Positions 34,610 to 44,257 of a stretch of 64,000 nt of DNA are shown piece after piece. The first letter of the stretch is position 1; every line of letters starts with the position of its first letter. The translations under genes and the position numbers were made by a program. Source of the stretch: Spirosoma endophyticum (lineage in GTDB: Bacteria > Bacteroidota > Bacteroidia > Cytophagales > Spirosomataceae); contig NZ_FOLQ01000002.1 of the NCBI RefSeq assembly GCF_900112365.1, positions 434,001 to 498,000 on the forward strand. The letters are read 5' to 3'. Under the pieces are notes generated by a model. That model had not been told where the DNA came from. It did not search any database and saw only the letters and a list, made by a program, of their open reading frames with translations.

Positions 34610-36145
34610 TTATTTCAACAACCACATCAGTTCGTTGGTGTTGTCGTTTCCGTTGTACTGCGTGCTCAGCGCCTGCTTCACGTTGGTGCCATTGTAATCC
34701 AGCTCACTTTGCGGATATAGCCAGCGAACGGGAAGCTTGTCGCCCGGTACGTTTACATTCGACGCCGGATTGACCGGAAACGCCGGGTAACCCGTCCGCC
34801 GGTTTTCGAAAAAGGCGTCGTAGGGGGCCTGTAGGAACGTGCTGATAAATTTCTGCGTCAGAACCTGCTCGATCTGCTTTTCTGATGTACCCGTCAATTT
34901 TACTTTATCCGACGCAACGTAGCTGGCAATATAATCAGCGGTCATGGGCATGTTGTGGTGATAGGCTACGTCGTTCGGCGTATTATCGGCCGTAAATTTC
35001 ATAGCAGCCGTAATGCCATCCGAATAGTAGGTAGCCGCGGTGGTTCCTGTAATCCAGCCCCGAACGGTTGCCTCAGCCAGCATGAATTTCAGTTGCGAAT
35101 AGCTGAGCAAATAGACGGGCTCACCAGCGGGCAATTCCATGTAGCGACTGTTCACGTTCGAGTAATCTTTACCCGCATAAATCTTGCTGATGTCCGAGTA
35201 AACCATGGCCGGATCGGTACCGATATACGCCGTTGGATCGTTCACCGCTTTGCCCTTGGTGATCTGCACCGGCGACGGATTGGCGTAGTAAAACAACCGG
35301 CGGTCGTCCAGGGCCTTGAGCTTATCCGTCAACAGGCTGGATACCATCGTGTAGATAATCGACGGGTTGCCGAGTTTGTAGAACGGATACCGCTGTCCGG
35401 CTTTATCGGAATAGACCAGTTGAAAATTATCGGCATTGCTCAGGAAGATTGGCCGGCTGGCAACGATCTCTTTAAAGCGATCCGTCACTTTCAGATCGGC
35501 ATCGCCCGTTTTTTTGTAGAGGTTAAGCAGTACCTGTAACTCAAACGTATTGACCAGTTTACGCCACTTGGTTACGTCCCCCCCGTAAATCGGATCACCG
35601 TCGAATTTGGTACCCTGGGCGAAAAGTTTGTCGGCTTCGTCGAGTTCAGTCAAAATGCCCGCAAACACCTGTTTTTGCGAATCATAGGTTGGAGCGATTC
35701 CGCCCGTTTCGCCTTTCAGGGCGTTGCTGTAGGGGATATCGCCTACCCGCATGGTCAGTTGAAAGAATTTCCAGGCGCGGACGAATTTCCCAAGTGCGGT
35801 ATATGAATTCCTGGCCGAACTCGTGGCGGCATACGCCAGCATTTTATCGACGTTGGCCAGCACAGGAATTCCCGCGAAAGTGGTACGTCCGAGATCGTTA
35901 TACTGCTGTGGTTCGGCAAACTCGGTGTAAATGATCGTCTTGCCCAGCATGAAGGGCTGCATGAACGTCTTCTGGGAGCTGATTGTCACGTCGGTGATGT
36001 CCAGAATCAGGTTGGTTGCCAGCATGGGCGCGGTTGCGTTGACAGCCGCATCGGGATTGGCATTCATCTGCTCAAAGTGGGAGCAGCCCGCTGATGTCAT
36101 CAACACCAGACCGGCCAGTAAAAAGTGTTTGTAGGTCGTTTTCAT
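34610..36145 (-). CDS. SusD/RagB nutrient-binding outer-membrane lipoprotein
   Basis: 511 residues with lipoprotein signal ending TSAGC. SusD-like signs: an N-terminal NPDAAV..., tetratricopeptide-like helices with MRVGDIPYSNALKGETGG, PTYDSQKQVFAGILTELDEADKLF, YGGDVTKWRKLVNTFELQVLLNLYKK, and the C-terminal AEATVRGWI, then YDAFFENRRTGYPAFPVNPAS. It caps the SusC barrel and binds substrate at the cell surface. It directly follows the SusC gene (20 bp). Family branch is the SusD-like type common in Cytophagales; ligand unknown, but the PLC-eut genes downstream suggest lipid-derived material (inference). Confidence 0.92.
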   Translation of the reverse strand: MKTTYKHFLLAGLVLMTSAGCSHFEQMNANPDAAVNATAPMLATNLILDITDVTISSQKTFMQPFMLGKTIIYTEFAEPQQYNDLGRTTFAGIPVLANVDKMLAYAATSSARNSYTALGKFVRAWKFFQLTMRVGDIPYSNALKGETGGIAPTYDSQKQVFAGILTELDEADKLFAQGTKFDGDPIYGGDVTKWRKLVNTFELQVLLNLYKKTGDADLKVTDRFKEIVASRPIFLSNADNFQLVYSDKAGQRYPFYKLGNPSIIYTMVSSLLTDKLKALDDRRLFYYANPSPVQITKGKAVNDPTAYIGTDPAMVYSDISKIYAGKDYSNVNSRYMELPAGEPVYLLSYSQLKFMLAEATVRGWITGTTAATYYSDGITAAMKFTADNTPNDVAYHHNMPMTADYIASYVASDKVKLTGTSEKQIEQVLTQKFISTFLQAPYDAFFENRRTGYPAFPVNPASNVNVPGDKLPVRWLYPQSELDYNGTNVKQALSTQYNGNDNTNELMWLLK

Positions 36146-36165
36146 CGGAAAGACGTTGATGGTGC

Positions 36166-39100
36166 TTAAAACGTTAGTTGAATATTGGCGCCTACGTAGC
36201 GAACAGACGGCGACGTAAGTTCGGTATCGCTCGCCTTATCGGGATCTGCAAAACGGAAAGCTTTGGTCCACATCCAAACGTTCTGGCCTGTCAGCGATAT
36301 GCTGGCCGAACGCGCGCCAATGCGGCTGGCAAAGGCACTGGGCAGGGTATAGCCGATGGATACTTCCCGTAGTTTTATGAATGTAGCGTTGGTTACACCC
36401 CGAGTGCCATCGCCGTAGCTACGGGCGTAACTTTGGTAGGACACTTTCGTATCGTTCGGCGCAAACTCACGGGTATCGCTGGTAATCTGCCCCAGGTTGT
36501 CATAAGTAATGGTACCGCCGATCACTTTCACACCCTGCCCTACGTAGGATTTGTTGCCATTCACGACCTCATCGTAGCGATACTGGTTGTCGCTGTCCGG
36601 GTGCGAACCCGTATCCCACATTTTGTAGGAGCTGTAGTTATTCAGGAAACCACCAATCCGGCCATCAAATCGCAGACCAATCTGGAAGTTATTCCATCGA
36701 ATGCTGTTCGCGAAACCCACGAGGGCGACCGGGTCCGTATAGCCGTATAAATAGTTATAGTTACTGGCCAGCGGCAACCCACTGGCCTGGTGAACCACAT
36801 TGCCAGCGGGGTCGGTAATCCAGGTTCTACCCGTATAGGTATCGGTGCGTCCGCCCACTTTTGTCCATAAATTGTTCGCTGAATAAACCGGATCAAGGTT
36901 TTTGAAATACCGGTGATTATAGGAATAGTTGGCCGTTGCATCCCACTGGAAACGACCCTTTTTGATAAGCGTAGCGTCCACCGTCACTTCCACCCCGCGA
37001 CGCACGTACGTTTCACCCGTGTTGATCAGCGTCGATGTGAAACCGGAGCCGGGCGAAATGGAGGCAAAGCGCTGGATGTTGTAATTGTATTTGTTGAAGT
37101 AGGCGACATCCAACTTGAACCGCTTGCCCAGAAAATAAGCCGACGTACCAATTTCCCAGGTGCGGTTGGTTTCGGGATTCACTACGCTGTTCCGTATGGC
37201 TAATGGATAAGCCGCCGAGTTCAGGTTGTCCCAATCGGCGGTGGTTGTCGAATACGTCTGGTTGTTGGCAAAGACCCGTAAATCCGTTTTGGAAAGCGTC
37301 CACGAACCCCGTAATTTCAGGAAGTCCAGCCCCGTCGGCATTTTCACCAATTCGCTCAGTACGACACTTCCCGCCACCGATGGATAGAAATACGATCGTG
37401 AGTTCTGCGGCATCGTTGAGCTCCAGTCATTACGTCCTGTTACGTCCAGAAAGAGGCTATTCATGTATGAAAGCGTCACCTTACCGTATAAACTGTTGAC
37501 CTGCTTTTTGCCATAGGGAGTCAGCGGGTCATCGTTGTAAACGGGATTCACAATCACGTCCGGCCGTTCAATGGAATTATTCAGTGAGTAATAGCCCGGC
37601 ACAACGATGCCGCCACGCGTCGAACTATACAACTCTTTGTTGCCATAGGTGTAGATGGTTCCCCCGGCCAGCGCATCAATATCGAGTTTACCAATAGTTT
37701 TGTTATACGTCAGCAAAGCGTCGCCATTGAAACTATAGCCATTCCGCTGATTGATCGAGTACAACCCATTGGCCGTCCAGCCCCGTGTCGATAGAATATT
37801 GGGCGGATTTCGGCGGGTTTCATTATTGAAAAACGCGTCGAAACCGGGCCGAACAATGATTTTAGCCCCTGGAAATACCTCATACGTAGCGGTCAGGTTC
37901 GTGTTTACCTTATTTTGCTCGATACCGTTCAGTTTTTCGTAGGCCATCAAATATGGGTTGTCATACCACGCTTTGTAGTGCCAGTTCTGCTGCTCATTCG
38001 GTACCAGCCAGTAATTGTCTTTGTACTGGCTCAGGTCATATTCTGAACCCATCCAGACCAGAATGTTGTAGATATAGCCCTGTGCCGTATAACCCGCTCC
38101 CGAAATCTGGGGGGCCGTTTTGCGGTTATACCCCGCCTGACTCTGTAAGGTAAATTTGTTACCAATTTTCATTTCGCCCGATACGGAGAAATTCATGGCA
38201 TTCGACTTCAGATTCGGGAATTGTCCTTTGTTGTAAATGTGCGTCAGCGAAACCCGAAAGCTACCGTTCTCTCCACTTTGCGAAATGCTGATGTTGTTGT
38301 TGGAAACCACGCCCGGCACGAGGAAATCATTGAAGTTGTTTCGACCGCGTGAGGTTAGCTCCTGGTCCTCCATTTGCTTGAAGATTGGATTCCATTGCAT
38401 CGCCCGTTTGCCAATATCGAGTTTTTGGCCCCATACGTAGTCGGTTGGGTCATATACGCCACCCAGGCCCGCACTGTAGGAATGTTGCGCTTCGGGCAGC
38501 ATTAGGAAACCCGCATTCACCATGTTGTTGGAATTGACAGTAACGGTCAGCCCTTTGGAACCGGCACCCCGTTTCGTGGTTACGATAACGGCACCACTTC
38601 CCCCGCGCGACCCGTAAAGCGCGGCCGCCGTTGGTCCTTTCAATACGTCGATACTCTCAATATCATCCTGCGGAATGTTGCCGATGTTCATGTTGCCATA
38701 GGGCACGCCGTCAATGACTAATAAAGGCGTTTCGCCACGTAATGACAGCGTAGGGGCCTCGTTAAATTCAGTACTATTCCTGATCCAGAGACCAGCCACC
38801 CGACCCGTCAGCGACGTAGCGGCATTGAGGCCTTTCACGGTTTGTAATGTATTGCCCGATACTTTCTGAACGGCATAACCCAGGGAACGTTCTTCGCGTT
38901 TTACGCCCAGCGCCGTTACAACCACTTCGTCCAGTTGCTTCTGGTCATCGGCAATGGTTACGTTAATTTCGGTTCGATTGCCAACAGGCTCTTCCCTGGT
39001 CACGTAGCCAATAAATGAAAAGACAAGGACGTCCGTCGAGTTAGCAACCACAATTCGGTACTTACCCAGGGCATCGGTGGTAGCGCCACGAGTTGTTCCT

Positions 39101-39345
39101 TTAATCGTGACGTTTACGCCTGGAATGGGTGTATTTGTTTTGACATCGTTAACCGTGCCCGTAACGGTAATATCAGCAGAAGGACCGTCGTCGGTTAGTA
39201 ATACAATCGGATGAGTGATCTTGTCTGGGCGGCTTCGGGCCTGGACTGACAGAGCCGGAAGGCAGAAGATGATCAGCAGCAATTGAACGCTGAAACGTCT
39301 GGCAAGTGTACGGAATGGCCGGCATACTTGTACAATGTGTACCAT
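36166..39345 (-). CDS. SusC/RagA TonB-linked outer-membrane transporter
   Basis: 1059 residues from ATG 39345; the frame also allows a TTG eight codons earlier. Signal peptide (LLLIIFCLPALSVQA), then a carboxypeptidase-regulatory-like domain (VTGTVNDVKTNTPIPGVNV, FSFIGYVTRE), a TonB box region (LDEVVVTALGVKREERSLGYAV), the plug (LVIDGVPYGNMN, DDIESIDVLKGPTAAALYGSRGG), and a beta-barrel ending VRYVGANIQLTF. No STN domain, so no direct sigma-signalling module. Takes up substrate with SusD at TonB expense. First gene of the minus-strand group. Confidence 0.94.
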   Translation of the reverse strand: MVHIVQVCRPFRTLARRFSVQLLLIIFCLPALSVQARSRPDKITHPIVLLTDDGPSADITVTGTVNDVKTNTPIPGVNVTIKGTTRGATTDALGKYRIVVANSTDVLVFSFIGYVTREEPVGNRTEINVTIADDQKQLDEVVVTALGVKREERSLGYAVQKVSGNTLQTVKGLNAATSLTGRVAGLWIRNSTEFNEAPTLSLRGETPLLVIDGVPYGNMNIGNIPQDDIESIDVLKGPTAAALYGSRGGSGAVIVTTKRGAGSKGLTVTVNSNNMVNAGFLMLPEAQHSYSAGLGGVYDPTDYVWGQKLDIGKRAMQWNPIFKQMEDQELTSRGRNNFNDFLVPGVVSNNNISISQSGENGSFRVSLTHIYNKGQFPNLKSNAMNFSVSGEMKIGNKFTLQSQAGYNRKTAPQISGAGYTAQGYIYNILVWMGSEYDLSQYKDNYWLVPNEQQNWHYKAWYDNPYLMAYEKLNGIEQNKVNTNLTATYEVFPGAKIIVRPGFDAFFNNETRRNPPNILSTRGWTANGLYSINQRNGYSFNGDALLTYNKTIGKLDIDALAGGTIYTYGNKELYSSTRGGIVVPGYYSLNNSIERPDVIVNPVYNDDPLTPYGKKQVNSLYGKVTLSYMNSLFLDVTGRNDWSSTMPQNSRSYFYPSVAGSVVLSELVKMPTGLDFLKLRGSWTLSKTDLRVFANNQTYSTTTADWDNLNSAAYPLAIRNSVVNPETNRTWEIGTSAYFLGKRFKLDVAYFNKYNYNIQRFASISPGSGFTSTLINTGETYVRRGVEVTVDATLIKKGRFQWDATANYSYNHRYFKNLDPVYSANNLWTKVGGRTDTYTGRTWITDPAGNVVHQASGLPLASNYNYLYGYTDPVALVGFANSIRWNNFQIGLRFDGRIGGFLNNYSSYKMWDTGSHPDSDNQYRYDEVVNGNKSYVGQGVKVIGGTITYDNLGQITSDTREFAPNDTKVSYQSYARSYGDGTRGVTNATFIKLREVSIGYTLPSAFASRIGARSASISLTGQNVWMWTKAFRFADPDKASDTELTSPSVRYVGANIQLTF

Positions 39346-39769
39346 AATCTGGACGGTTAATTTGAACAATTTGGTGACGTATGTTTAAGAGGCACGTTGA
39401 GGGAGAGCAGAAGACAAGAATTTCGGAAATGAATTGGACATAGCCTGGCCAGCGCACCAACGGTAGGGTTAATCGCGAAATTGACAGTATATAGATTCAA
39501 GAATTAGATTCGGCTACAGACTATCCCGCCATGAGTTGAGGACAGTAGACATGTACGCTGCATCGTTTGAAATAGCCAAAACGTATGCCTGCGCAAGTTC
39601 TGACATATTTTTTAATATTCCTTTAATGAAATATATAATATTGAAAAATGTAAAATATATACAATATAATATTGTAAACGACTTATTGGGTGGGTCGTTT
39701 TGAATGAAATTAAATATGCCTGTTAGGGGATCTAAATTGATAAAGGCGGGTACGCCTGAAGTATGACGG
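39346..39769. other. AT-rich control region between SusC and the DUF922-like gene
   Basis: About 420 bp without a gene. Contains the palindrome ACAATAT-A-ATATTGT (39661-39675) and, beside it, a stem AAACGAC / GTCGTTT (39676-39700) that could end the upstream DUF922-like transcript. The SusC promoter must lie here, but I find no exact TAnnTTTG box on the minus strand; 39601-39675 is very A/T-rich and repeats AATATT. Confidence 0.45.
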
Positions 39770-40918
39770 TTATAGACTCTTGTCGGGGAGAGTAATTACG
39801 GTTCGCCGGGGCTGGTAGCTCACCTTGCGGATTCGACCGAATCCATAGATGCCAATCTGGAGGCTAATCATTCCTCCCTGAAAGGATTCCATAGCCTTCA
39901 CCGGACTGTAGCCAATTTTGGTCCGTATGAACCAGGAATTGTCTTCGGCGCGGTCGGGCTTATGGGCATTGTCACTGAATTTAAAATCATAAATCAGGCC
40001 AGCCGTTGGTGCATTACTGGTCAATGAAAAGCCTTTGTACCGTTCGTCCGTCCGGTCGCGGGGTAAGAGGCTAAACGTTCGAAAACCAACGTAGGGAATC
40101 AATCGACTGTGGGGGGCATCCCGCACGATATGACCTAAGGCTACTTCGCCCATAACGGGCCTGATGAGCATTCCGGTTTCCCACAATTGATTCTGGTGCG
40201 AAAAGCCTGTTCGAATGGTGCCACTGTATAACGACGTATTAAACAATAGAAGCGTTTGCTTGTAGGCTAGCTCCAGGCCAATCACAAACCCCGGCGGTGG
40301 GTTAAGCGTTTGGGCAAGAGGACCTGTTGGTACAGCAACGCCCCCACCTAAAAACAGGCCGAACCCAATTTTCGAGGAACGGTACATCGTTACTAACTCA
40401 GGTGTATCATAAAGCCGCTTTGCAACCTGTTGTTGCCATTTTTGCAAGGCCTCAATGTCATCTCCTCCGCCCGTTTCGGCCCGGAATCGGTTGACTTCGG
40501 CGCTTAATTCGGCATTGGTGAGGTATTCAATTTGTTTGGCCTGTTGCTTAAATCGCCGATTAACACCGAGGTCAATAAGCTTAGCTTTCATCTGCCGGGT
40601 ATGTATCTCCACTAAATCGAAGAGAACCTGGTTGTAAGCTAGTGTGCGCTCATTTCCAGCGGTTTCCGAAACCCAGGATGAATTCCGAAACATCAGGCAA
40701 AACGCGTCGATGGCGGGTTTACTGCTAAAAATTGCTGGCCGAACATCATAACCAATCTGATAATAAAACTCCGATCCCCCTAAACCGGGTTGCGTGGGTG
40801 CATGAAAATCGGAAAGTTTAAGCCGCCGGGTAGCGCTCCAGTGCAGCGTGTCAATTTGTGTCTGCGCCAGGCAGAGCAGGGGAGACAGCAGCAGCAAAAG
40901 GAGAAAACGGTGGTTCAT
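39770..40918 (-). CDS. exported protein: DUF922-like domain plus C-terminal barrel-like region
   Basis: 382 residues with a signal peptide ending LLCLAQ. Residues about 30-125 follow the DUF922 pattern (LKLSDFHAP, FYYQIGYDVR, RNSSWV), but where active relatives have a zinc-protease helix HEQxHFD...E, this protein has AYNQVLFDLVEIHTRQ (94-109), so zinc binding is probably lost. Residues from about 190 to the end alternate hydrophobic/polar strands (GFGLFLGGGVAVPTG, IRPVMGEVALGHIV) as in outer-membrane barrel proteins. Function unknown. Confidence 0.55.
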   Translation of the reverse strand: MNHRFLLLLLLSPLLCLAQTQIDTLHWSATRRLKLSDFHAPTQPGLGGSEFYYQIGYDVRPAIFSSKPAIDAFCLMFRNSSWVSETAGNERTLAYNQVLFDLVEIHTRQMKAKLIDLGVNRRFKQQAKQIEYLTNAELSAEVNRFRAETGGGDDIEALQKWQQQVAKRLYDTPELVTMYRSSKIGFGLFLGGGVAVPTGPLAQTLNPPPGFVIGLELAYKQTLLLFNTSLYSGTIRTGFSHQNQLWETGMLIRPVMGEVALGHIVRDAPHSRLIPYVGFRTFSLLPRDRTDERYKGFSLTSNAPTAGLIYDFKFSDNAHKPDRAEDNSWFIRTKIGYSPVKAMESFQGGMISLQIGIYGFGRIRKVSYQPRRTVITLPDKSL

Positions 40919-40957
40919 TGAGCGTGCAAATAGAGCATAAACAGGCGAACAAATGGT

Positions 40958-41536
40958 TTACAATAAGTCGCTTAATCGAACTATGAAACCCGAAAGTACG
41001 TCATCCCCACTTAATTCATCAGCAAACGCCTTTATTTCTGGTTCACGATCTGGCCGATAAATCGTAGTTTGTTGTGTGAATGGATCAATCACCCAACCCA
41101 GTCGAACGCCATTCTGGAGATACTTCTCCATTTTGGTGGGCAACGTGTATTTCTCGTCCGAGTCGCTCATCAATTCGATCACGAAATCAGGACAGATCTT
41201 CGCGAACTTATCCTGATCCTTTTCAGAAAGAGCATCCCAGCGGTCATGACTAATCCAGGATACGTCCGGTGCACGAACCGACGTATCGGGGAGCGTGAAG
41301 CCCGCACTGGAATCAGCTACTAAACCCGATTTAGTTTTACGATTCCATAGAACAACCTCGGTGATGAGATCAGCATTCCTTAATCCAGTTCTTGTATTGG
41401 TGGGCATCTCAAAAATAATCTGGCCATCTGCTTCGCGTTCAATACGAAGCGAGGGATTTGCCTGACAGAATGCGTAAAACTCATCGTCAGTCAGGCGGTC
41501 ATCCCGGCGCGTAGTGGGGTTTAGCGGGAACATCAT
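40958..41536 (-). CDS. Uma2 family (DUF820) putative endonuclease
   Basis: 192 residues. The PD-(D/E)XK-like fold signs are VRAPDVSWIS (Asp), PDFVIELMSDSD (Glu of the ExK-type strand), KMEKYLQNGVRLGWVIDP (Lys/Glu helix) and the C-terminal SGFIVRLSDLL. Widespread in cyanobacteria and Bacteroidota, function still unclear. The gene is 39 bp upstream of the DUF922-like gene. Confidence 0.85.
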   Translation of the reverse strand: MMFPLNPTTRRDDRLTDDEFYAFCQANPSLRIEREADGQIIFEMPTNTRTGLRNADLITEVVLWNRKTKSGLVADSSAGFTLPDTSVRAPDVSWISHDRWDALSEKDQDKFAKICPDFVIELMSDSDEKYTLPTKMEKYLQNGVRLGWVIDPFTQQTTIYRPDREPEIKAFADELSGDDVLSGFIVRLSDLL

Positions 41537-41580
41537 AGTTGAGCGTCGTTTCCTTGTGTCAATACTAACAATTTTTACGC

Positions 41581-41613
41581 AAAAAAGCGCGGTTCCGTTG
41601 CCGAAACCGCGCT
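41581..41613 (-). terminator. second intrinsic terminator after ahcY
   Basis: AGCGCGGTT / AACCGCGCT 9-bp stem with a T6 tail on the minus strand. It follows the 120-bp giant hairpin, so two terminator-like structures stand in series after ahcY. Confidence 0.85.
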
Positions 41614-41618
41614 CATTG

Positions 41619-41738
41619 TCTGAACCGGGATTTTTATGATTTTACTGACCGACTATGATTTTTAGTAAGACTGGCTGTGCGTTAGCTAATTTTCAAATTC
41701 ATAGTCGGTCAGTAAAATCATAAAAATCCCGGTTCAGA
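41619..41738. repeat. 40-bp perfect inverted repeat, 120 bp in all
   Basis: Arms 41619-41658 and 41699-41738 are exact reverse complements over 40 bp; the spacer is 40 nt. The structure begins 3 bp past the ahcY stop. No transposase is present. It may be a terminator of extreme length or a MITE-like remnant; the absence of any mismatch suggests recent origin or continuing correction of the arms. Confidence 0.8.
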
Positions 41739-41740
41739 TA

Positions 41741-43051
41741 CTAGTACCGATACATTTCCGATTTAAATGGACCTGCAACCGGAACGCCAATATAATCTGC
41801 CTGATCCTGCTCCAGTGGTTCGAGTTTAGCTCCAACGTGGGCCAGGTGCATAGCGGCTACCTTCTCATCAAGAATCTTAGGCAGTACGTATACTTTGTTC
41901 TCGTATTTGTCTGAGTTAGCCCATAATTCGAGTTGCGCCAGCGTCTGGTTCGCAAACGAACAGGACATCACAAACGAGGGGTGACCCATAGCACAGCCAA
42001 GGTTCACCAGACGACCTTCGGCCAGTACGATGATTTCCTTGCCTTTTACTTCATACATGTCAACCTGCGGTTTGATCTGGCTCTTGCTATGACCATAGTT
42101 CTCGTTCAACCAGGCCATATCAATTTCGTTGTCGAAGTGACCGATGTTGCAGACAATGGCCTTGTCGCGCATGGCCTCGAAGTGACGACCTTTAATGATC
42201 CCGACGTTACCCGTAGCCGTTACAAAAATCTGAGCGCGGGGAACTGCTTCGTCCATTGGAATAACTTCAAATCCATCCATAGCGGCCTGAAGCGCACAGA
42301 TGGGATCGATTTCAGTTACCAGTACGCGGCAACCAGCGCCACGTAGTGATTCGGCCGACCCTTTACCTACGTCGCCATAACCAGCAACAACGGCTACTTT
42401 ACCGGCCAGCATCAGGTCGGTAGCGCGACGGATAGCGTCTACCAGCGACTCGCGGCAACCGTATTTGTTATCAAACTTAGACTTCGTTACCGAGTCATTA
42501 ACGTTGATGGCAGGCAGGTGTAACGTACCATTTTTCATCCGCTCATACAGGCGGTGAACACCCGTCGTTGTTTCTTCCGAAAGCCCTTTGATGCCCTGAA
42601 TCAACTCAGGATATACATCGAAAACCATGTTGGTCAGGTCACCACCATCGTCAAGAATCATGTTGAGGGGCTGACGATCTTCGCCGAAGAACAACGTTTG
42701 CTCAATGCACCAGTTGAATTCTTCTTCGTTCATGCCTTTCCACGCATATACGGGAATACCGGCAGCCGCAATGGCAGCCGCAGCGTGATCCTGCGTCGAA
42801 AATATGTTACACGATGACCAGGTTACCTGAGCACCCAGTTCAACCAGCGTCTCGATCAGCACGGCCGTTTGAATAGTCATGTGCAGGCATCCGGCAACGC
42901 GGGCACCTTTCAATGGCTGCGAGGGGCCATATTCGGCACGGAGGGCCATTAGGCCCGGCATTTCAGCTTCAGCAAGTTTAATTTCCTTGCGGCCCCATTC
43001 GGCCAACGCGATGTCCTTAACTTTGTAGGGGACGTAGGTTGATGTTTGCAT
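41741..43051 (-). CDS. ahcY: adenosylhomocysteinase
   Basis: 436 residues, typical length. NAD-binding [20 protein letters not shown]; substrate-side motifs [26 protein letters not shown] near the start, [20 protein letters not shown] with the catalytic lysine, and the C-terminal SEMYRY (Lys/Tyr that contact NAD of the neighbouring subunit). Splits S-adenosylhomocysteine into adenosine and homocysteine, the substrate of MetH. It has its own promoter box (43128-43135) and no S-box leader. Confidence 0.98.
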   Translation of the reverse strand: MQTSTYVPYKVKDIALAEWGRKEIKLAEAEMPGLMALRAEYGPSQPLKGARVAGCLHMTIQTAVLIETLVELGAQVTWSSCNIFSTQDHAAAAIAAAGIPVYAWKGMNEEEFNWCIEQTLFFGEDRQPLNMILDDGGDLTNMVFDVYPELIQGIKGLSEETTTGVHRLYERMKNGTLHLPAINVNDSVTKSKFDNKYGCRESLVDAIRRATDLMLAGKVAVVAGYGDVGKGSAESLRGAGCRVLVTEIDPICALQAAMDGFEVIPMDEAVPRAQIFVTATGNVGIIKGRHFEAMRDKAIVCNIGHFDNEIDMAWLNENYGHSKSQIKPQVDMYEVKGKEIIVLAEGRLVNLGCAMGHPSFVMSCSFANQTLAQLELWANSDKYENKVYVLPKILDEKVAAMHLAHVGAKLEPLEQDQADYIGVPVAGPFKSEMYRY

Positions 43052-43127
43052 ATTGTTTTGTGAAATTTGGATACCTTTTATAAATCAACTAAGAGGAGAT
43101 GTTTTTGGCGTATTTCTTAGGAAAGTG

Positions 43128-43135
43128 CAAAAATA
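43128..43135 (-). promoter_or_regulatory. -7 promoter box TATTTTTG of ahcY
   Basis: Exact TAnnTTTG match on the minus strand, giving a leader of about 70 nt. Confidence 0.5.
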
Positions 43136-43272
43136 AGGATCATTCGTCAGAATCCCTATACCCAGACAAATTCCTTAGCAAAGGGTAAGTCGCTAAAAAA
43201 TTGACGTATGTACTTGACACTATTTAAAATTTCACTTAACTATGTAACTTCTTACGTAACTGCTTACCTATT

Positions 43273-43761
43273 ATGGATTTTATGGCCGATATGGCTGAGC
43301 TGGCTCTGGCGAGTCGGCTTCGGCGATTAAGTGATACGTACTGGCAGGGGGTAACGGCAATCTACCGGCAATCGGGGCTGGATTTCGACGTTCGCTGGGC
43401 CACCATCTTTGTTCTAATTGCCCGTCAGGGACCCGTTGCCGTTATGGAAATCGCTGAGCGATTGGGGATTACGCACCCGGCCGTGATTCAGGTGATCAAT
43501 GAGTTGGAAAAACGCGGCCTGATTGTATCGGCTAAATCGGAGCAGGACGGCCGGAAGCGCTTATTGACCCTTAGCGAAACCGGGCAGGCTATGTTGCCGC
43601 AACTTCAGCCGCTCTGGGATGCCTTTATTGCTGTCAATCAGGATATGATCGCCAGGCAGCAGCATAATCTGTTGATCTCCCTTCAGGAAATGGAAGCGCA
43701 ACTAGCCGAAAAGACTTTTTTCGATCGTATTCAGGAACAACTAAACCGTACTGCCAAGTGA
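43273..43761 (+). CDS. MarR family transcriptional regulator
   Basis: 162 residues with the winged helix MEIAERLGITHPAVIQVINELEKRGLI and wing SAKSEQDGRKRLLTLSETG (about 55-100). The C-terminal dimerisation helices follow. It overlaps the acetyltransferase gene (stop TGA and next ATG share one base), so the two are translated together; a MarR-GNAT pair of this kind is common. The effector is unknown. Confidence 0.88.
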   Translation: MDFMADMAELALASRLRRLSDTYWQGVTAIYRQSGLDFDVRWATIFVLIARQGPVAVMEIAERLGITHPAVIQVINELEKRGLIVSAKSEQDGRKRLLTLSETGQAMLPQLQPLWDAFIAVNQDMIARQQHNLLISLQEMEAQLAEKTFFDRIQEQLNRTAK

Positions 43762-44246
43762 TGGAAACAACGACGTCTACCTCTATTATTCCCTATTCGC
43801 CCGAGTATCAGCCCGATTTCAAACGACTGAACATTGAATGGATCTCCCGCTATTTCACAGTTGAACAACATGACCTTGAGCAGTTAGATCAGCCTGAGGT
43901 GTATGTTCTACCCAATAATGGACAGATCTTTTTTGCGAAAATTGACAACGACGTAGTGGGTTGTGTGGCGATGGTTAACACCGGGACGCCGGACCGGGGA
44001 GAAACGGGCTTCGAACTAGCTAAAATGGCTGTTTCTCCCGCTGCCCAGGGAAAAGGAATAGGCAAACTATTATGTCTGGCTGCCATTGACTACGCCCGCC
44101 AGCTGGGCGTAAAAACCGTCTGGCTGGAATCAAACCGTATCCTGACACCCGCCCTGACAATGTATGCCAGCGTAGGTTTTCGCGAAGTCCCCAGCGTACC
44201 AACGCCCTACAGTCGGGCCGATATTCGAATGGAAATGATCTTGTAA
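43761..44246 (+). CDS. GNAT family N-acetyltransferase
   Basis: 161 residues from ATG 43761. Motif A for acetyl-CoA binding is LAKMAVSPAAQGKGIGKLLCLAAIDYARQLG, followed by VWLESNRILTPALTMYASVGFREV. Single-domain enzyme; the substrate is unknown. Encoded right after its MarR partner and convergent with the PEBP gene at 11 bp. Confidence 0.88.
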   Translation: METTTSTSIIPYSPEYQPDFKRLNIEWISRYFTVEQHDLEQLDQPEVYVLPNNGQIFFAKIDNDVVGCVAMVNTGTPDRGETGFELAKMAVSPAAQGKGIGKLLCLAAIDYARQLGVKTVWLESNRILTPALTMYASVGFREVPSVPTPYSRADIRMEMIL

Positions 44247-44257
44247 GCCAACACAAC

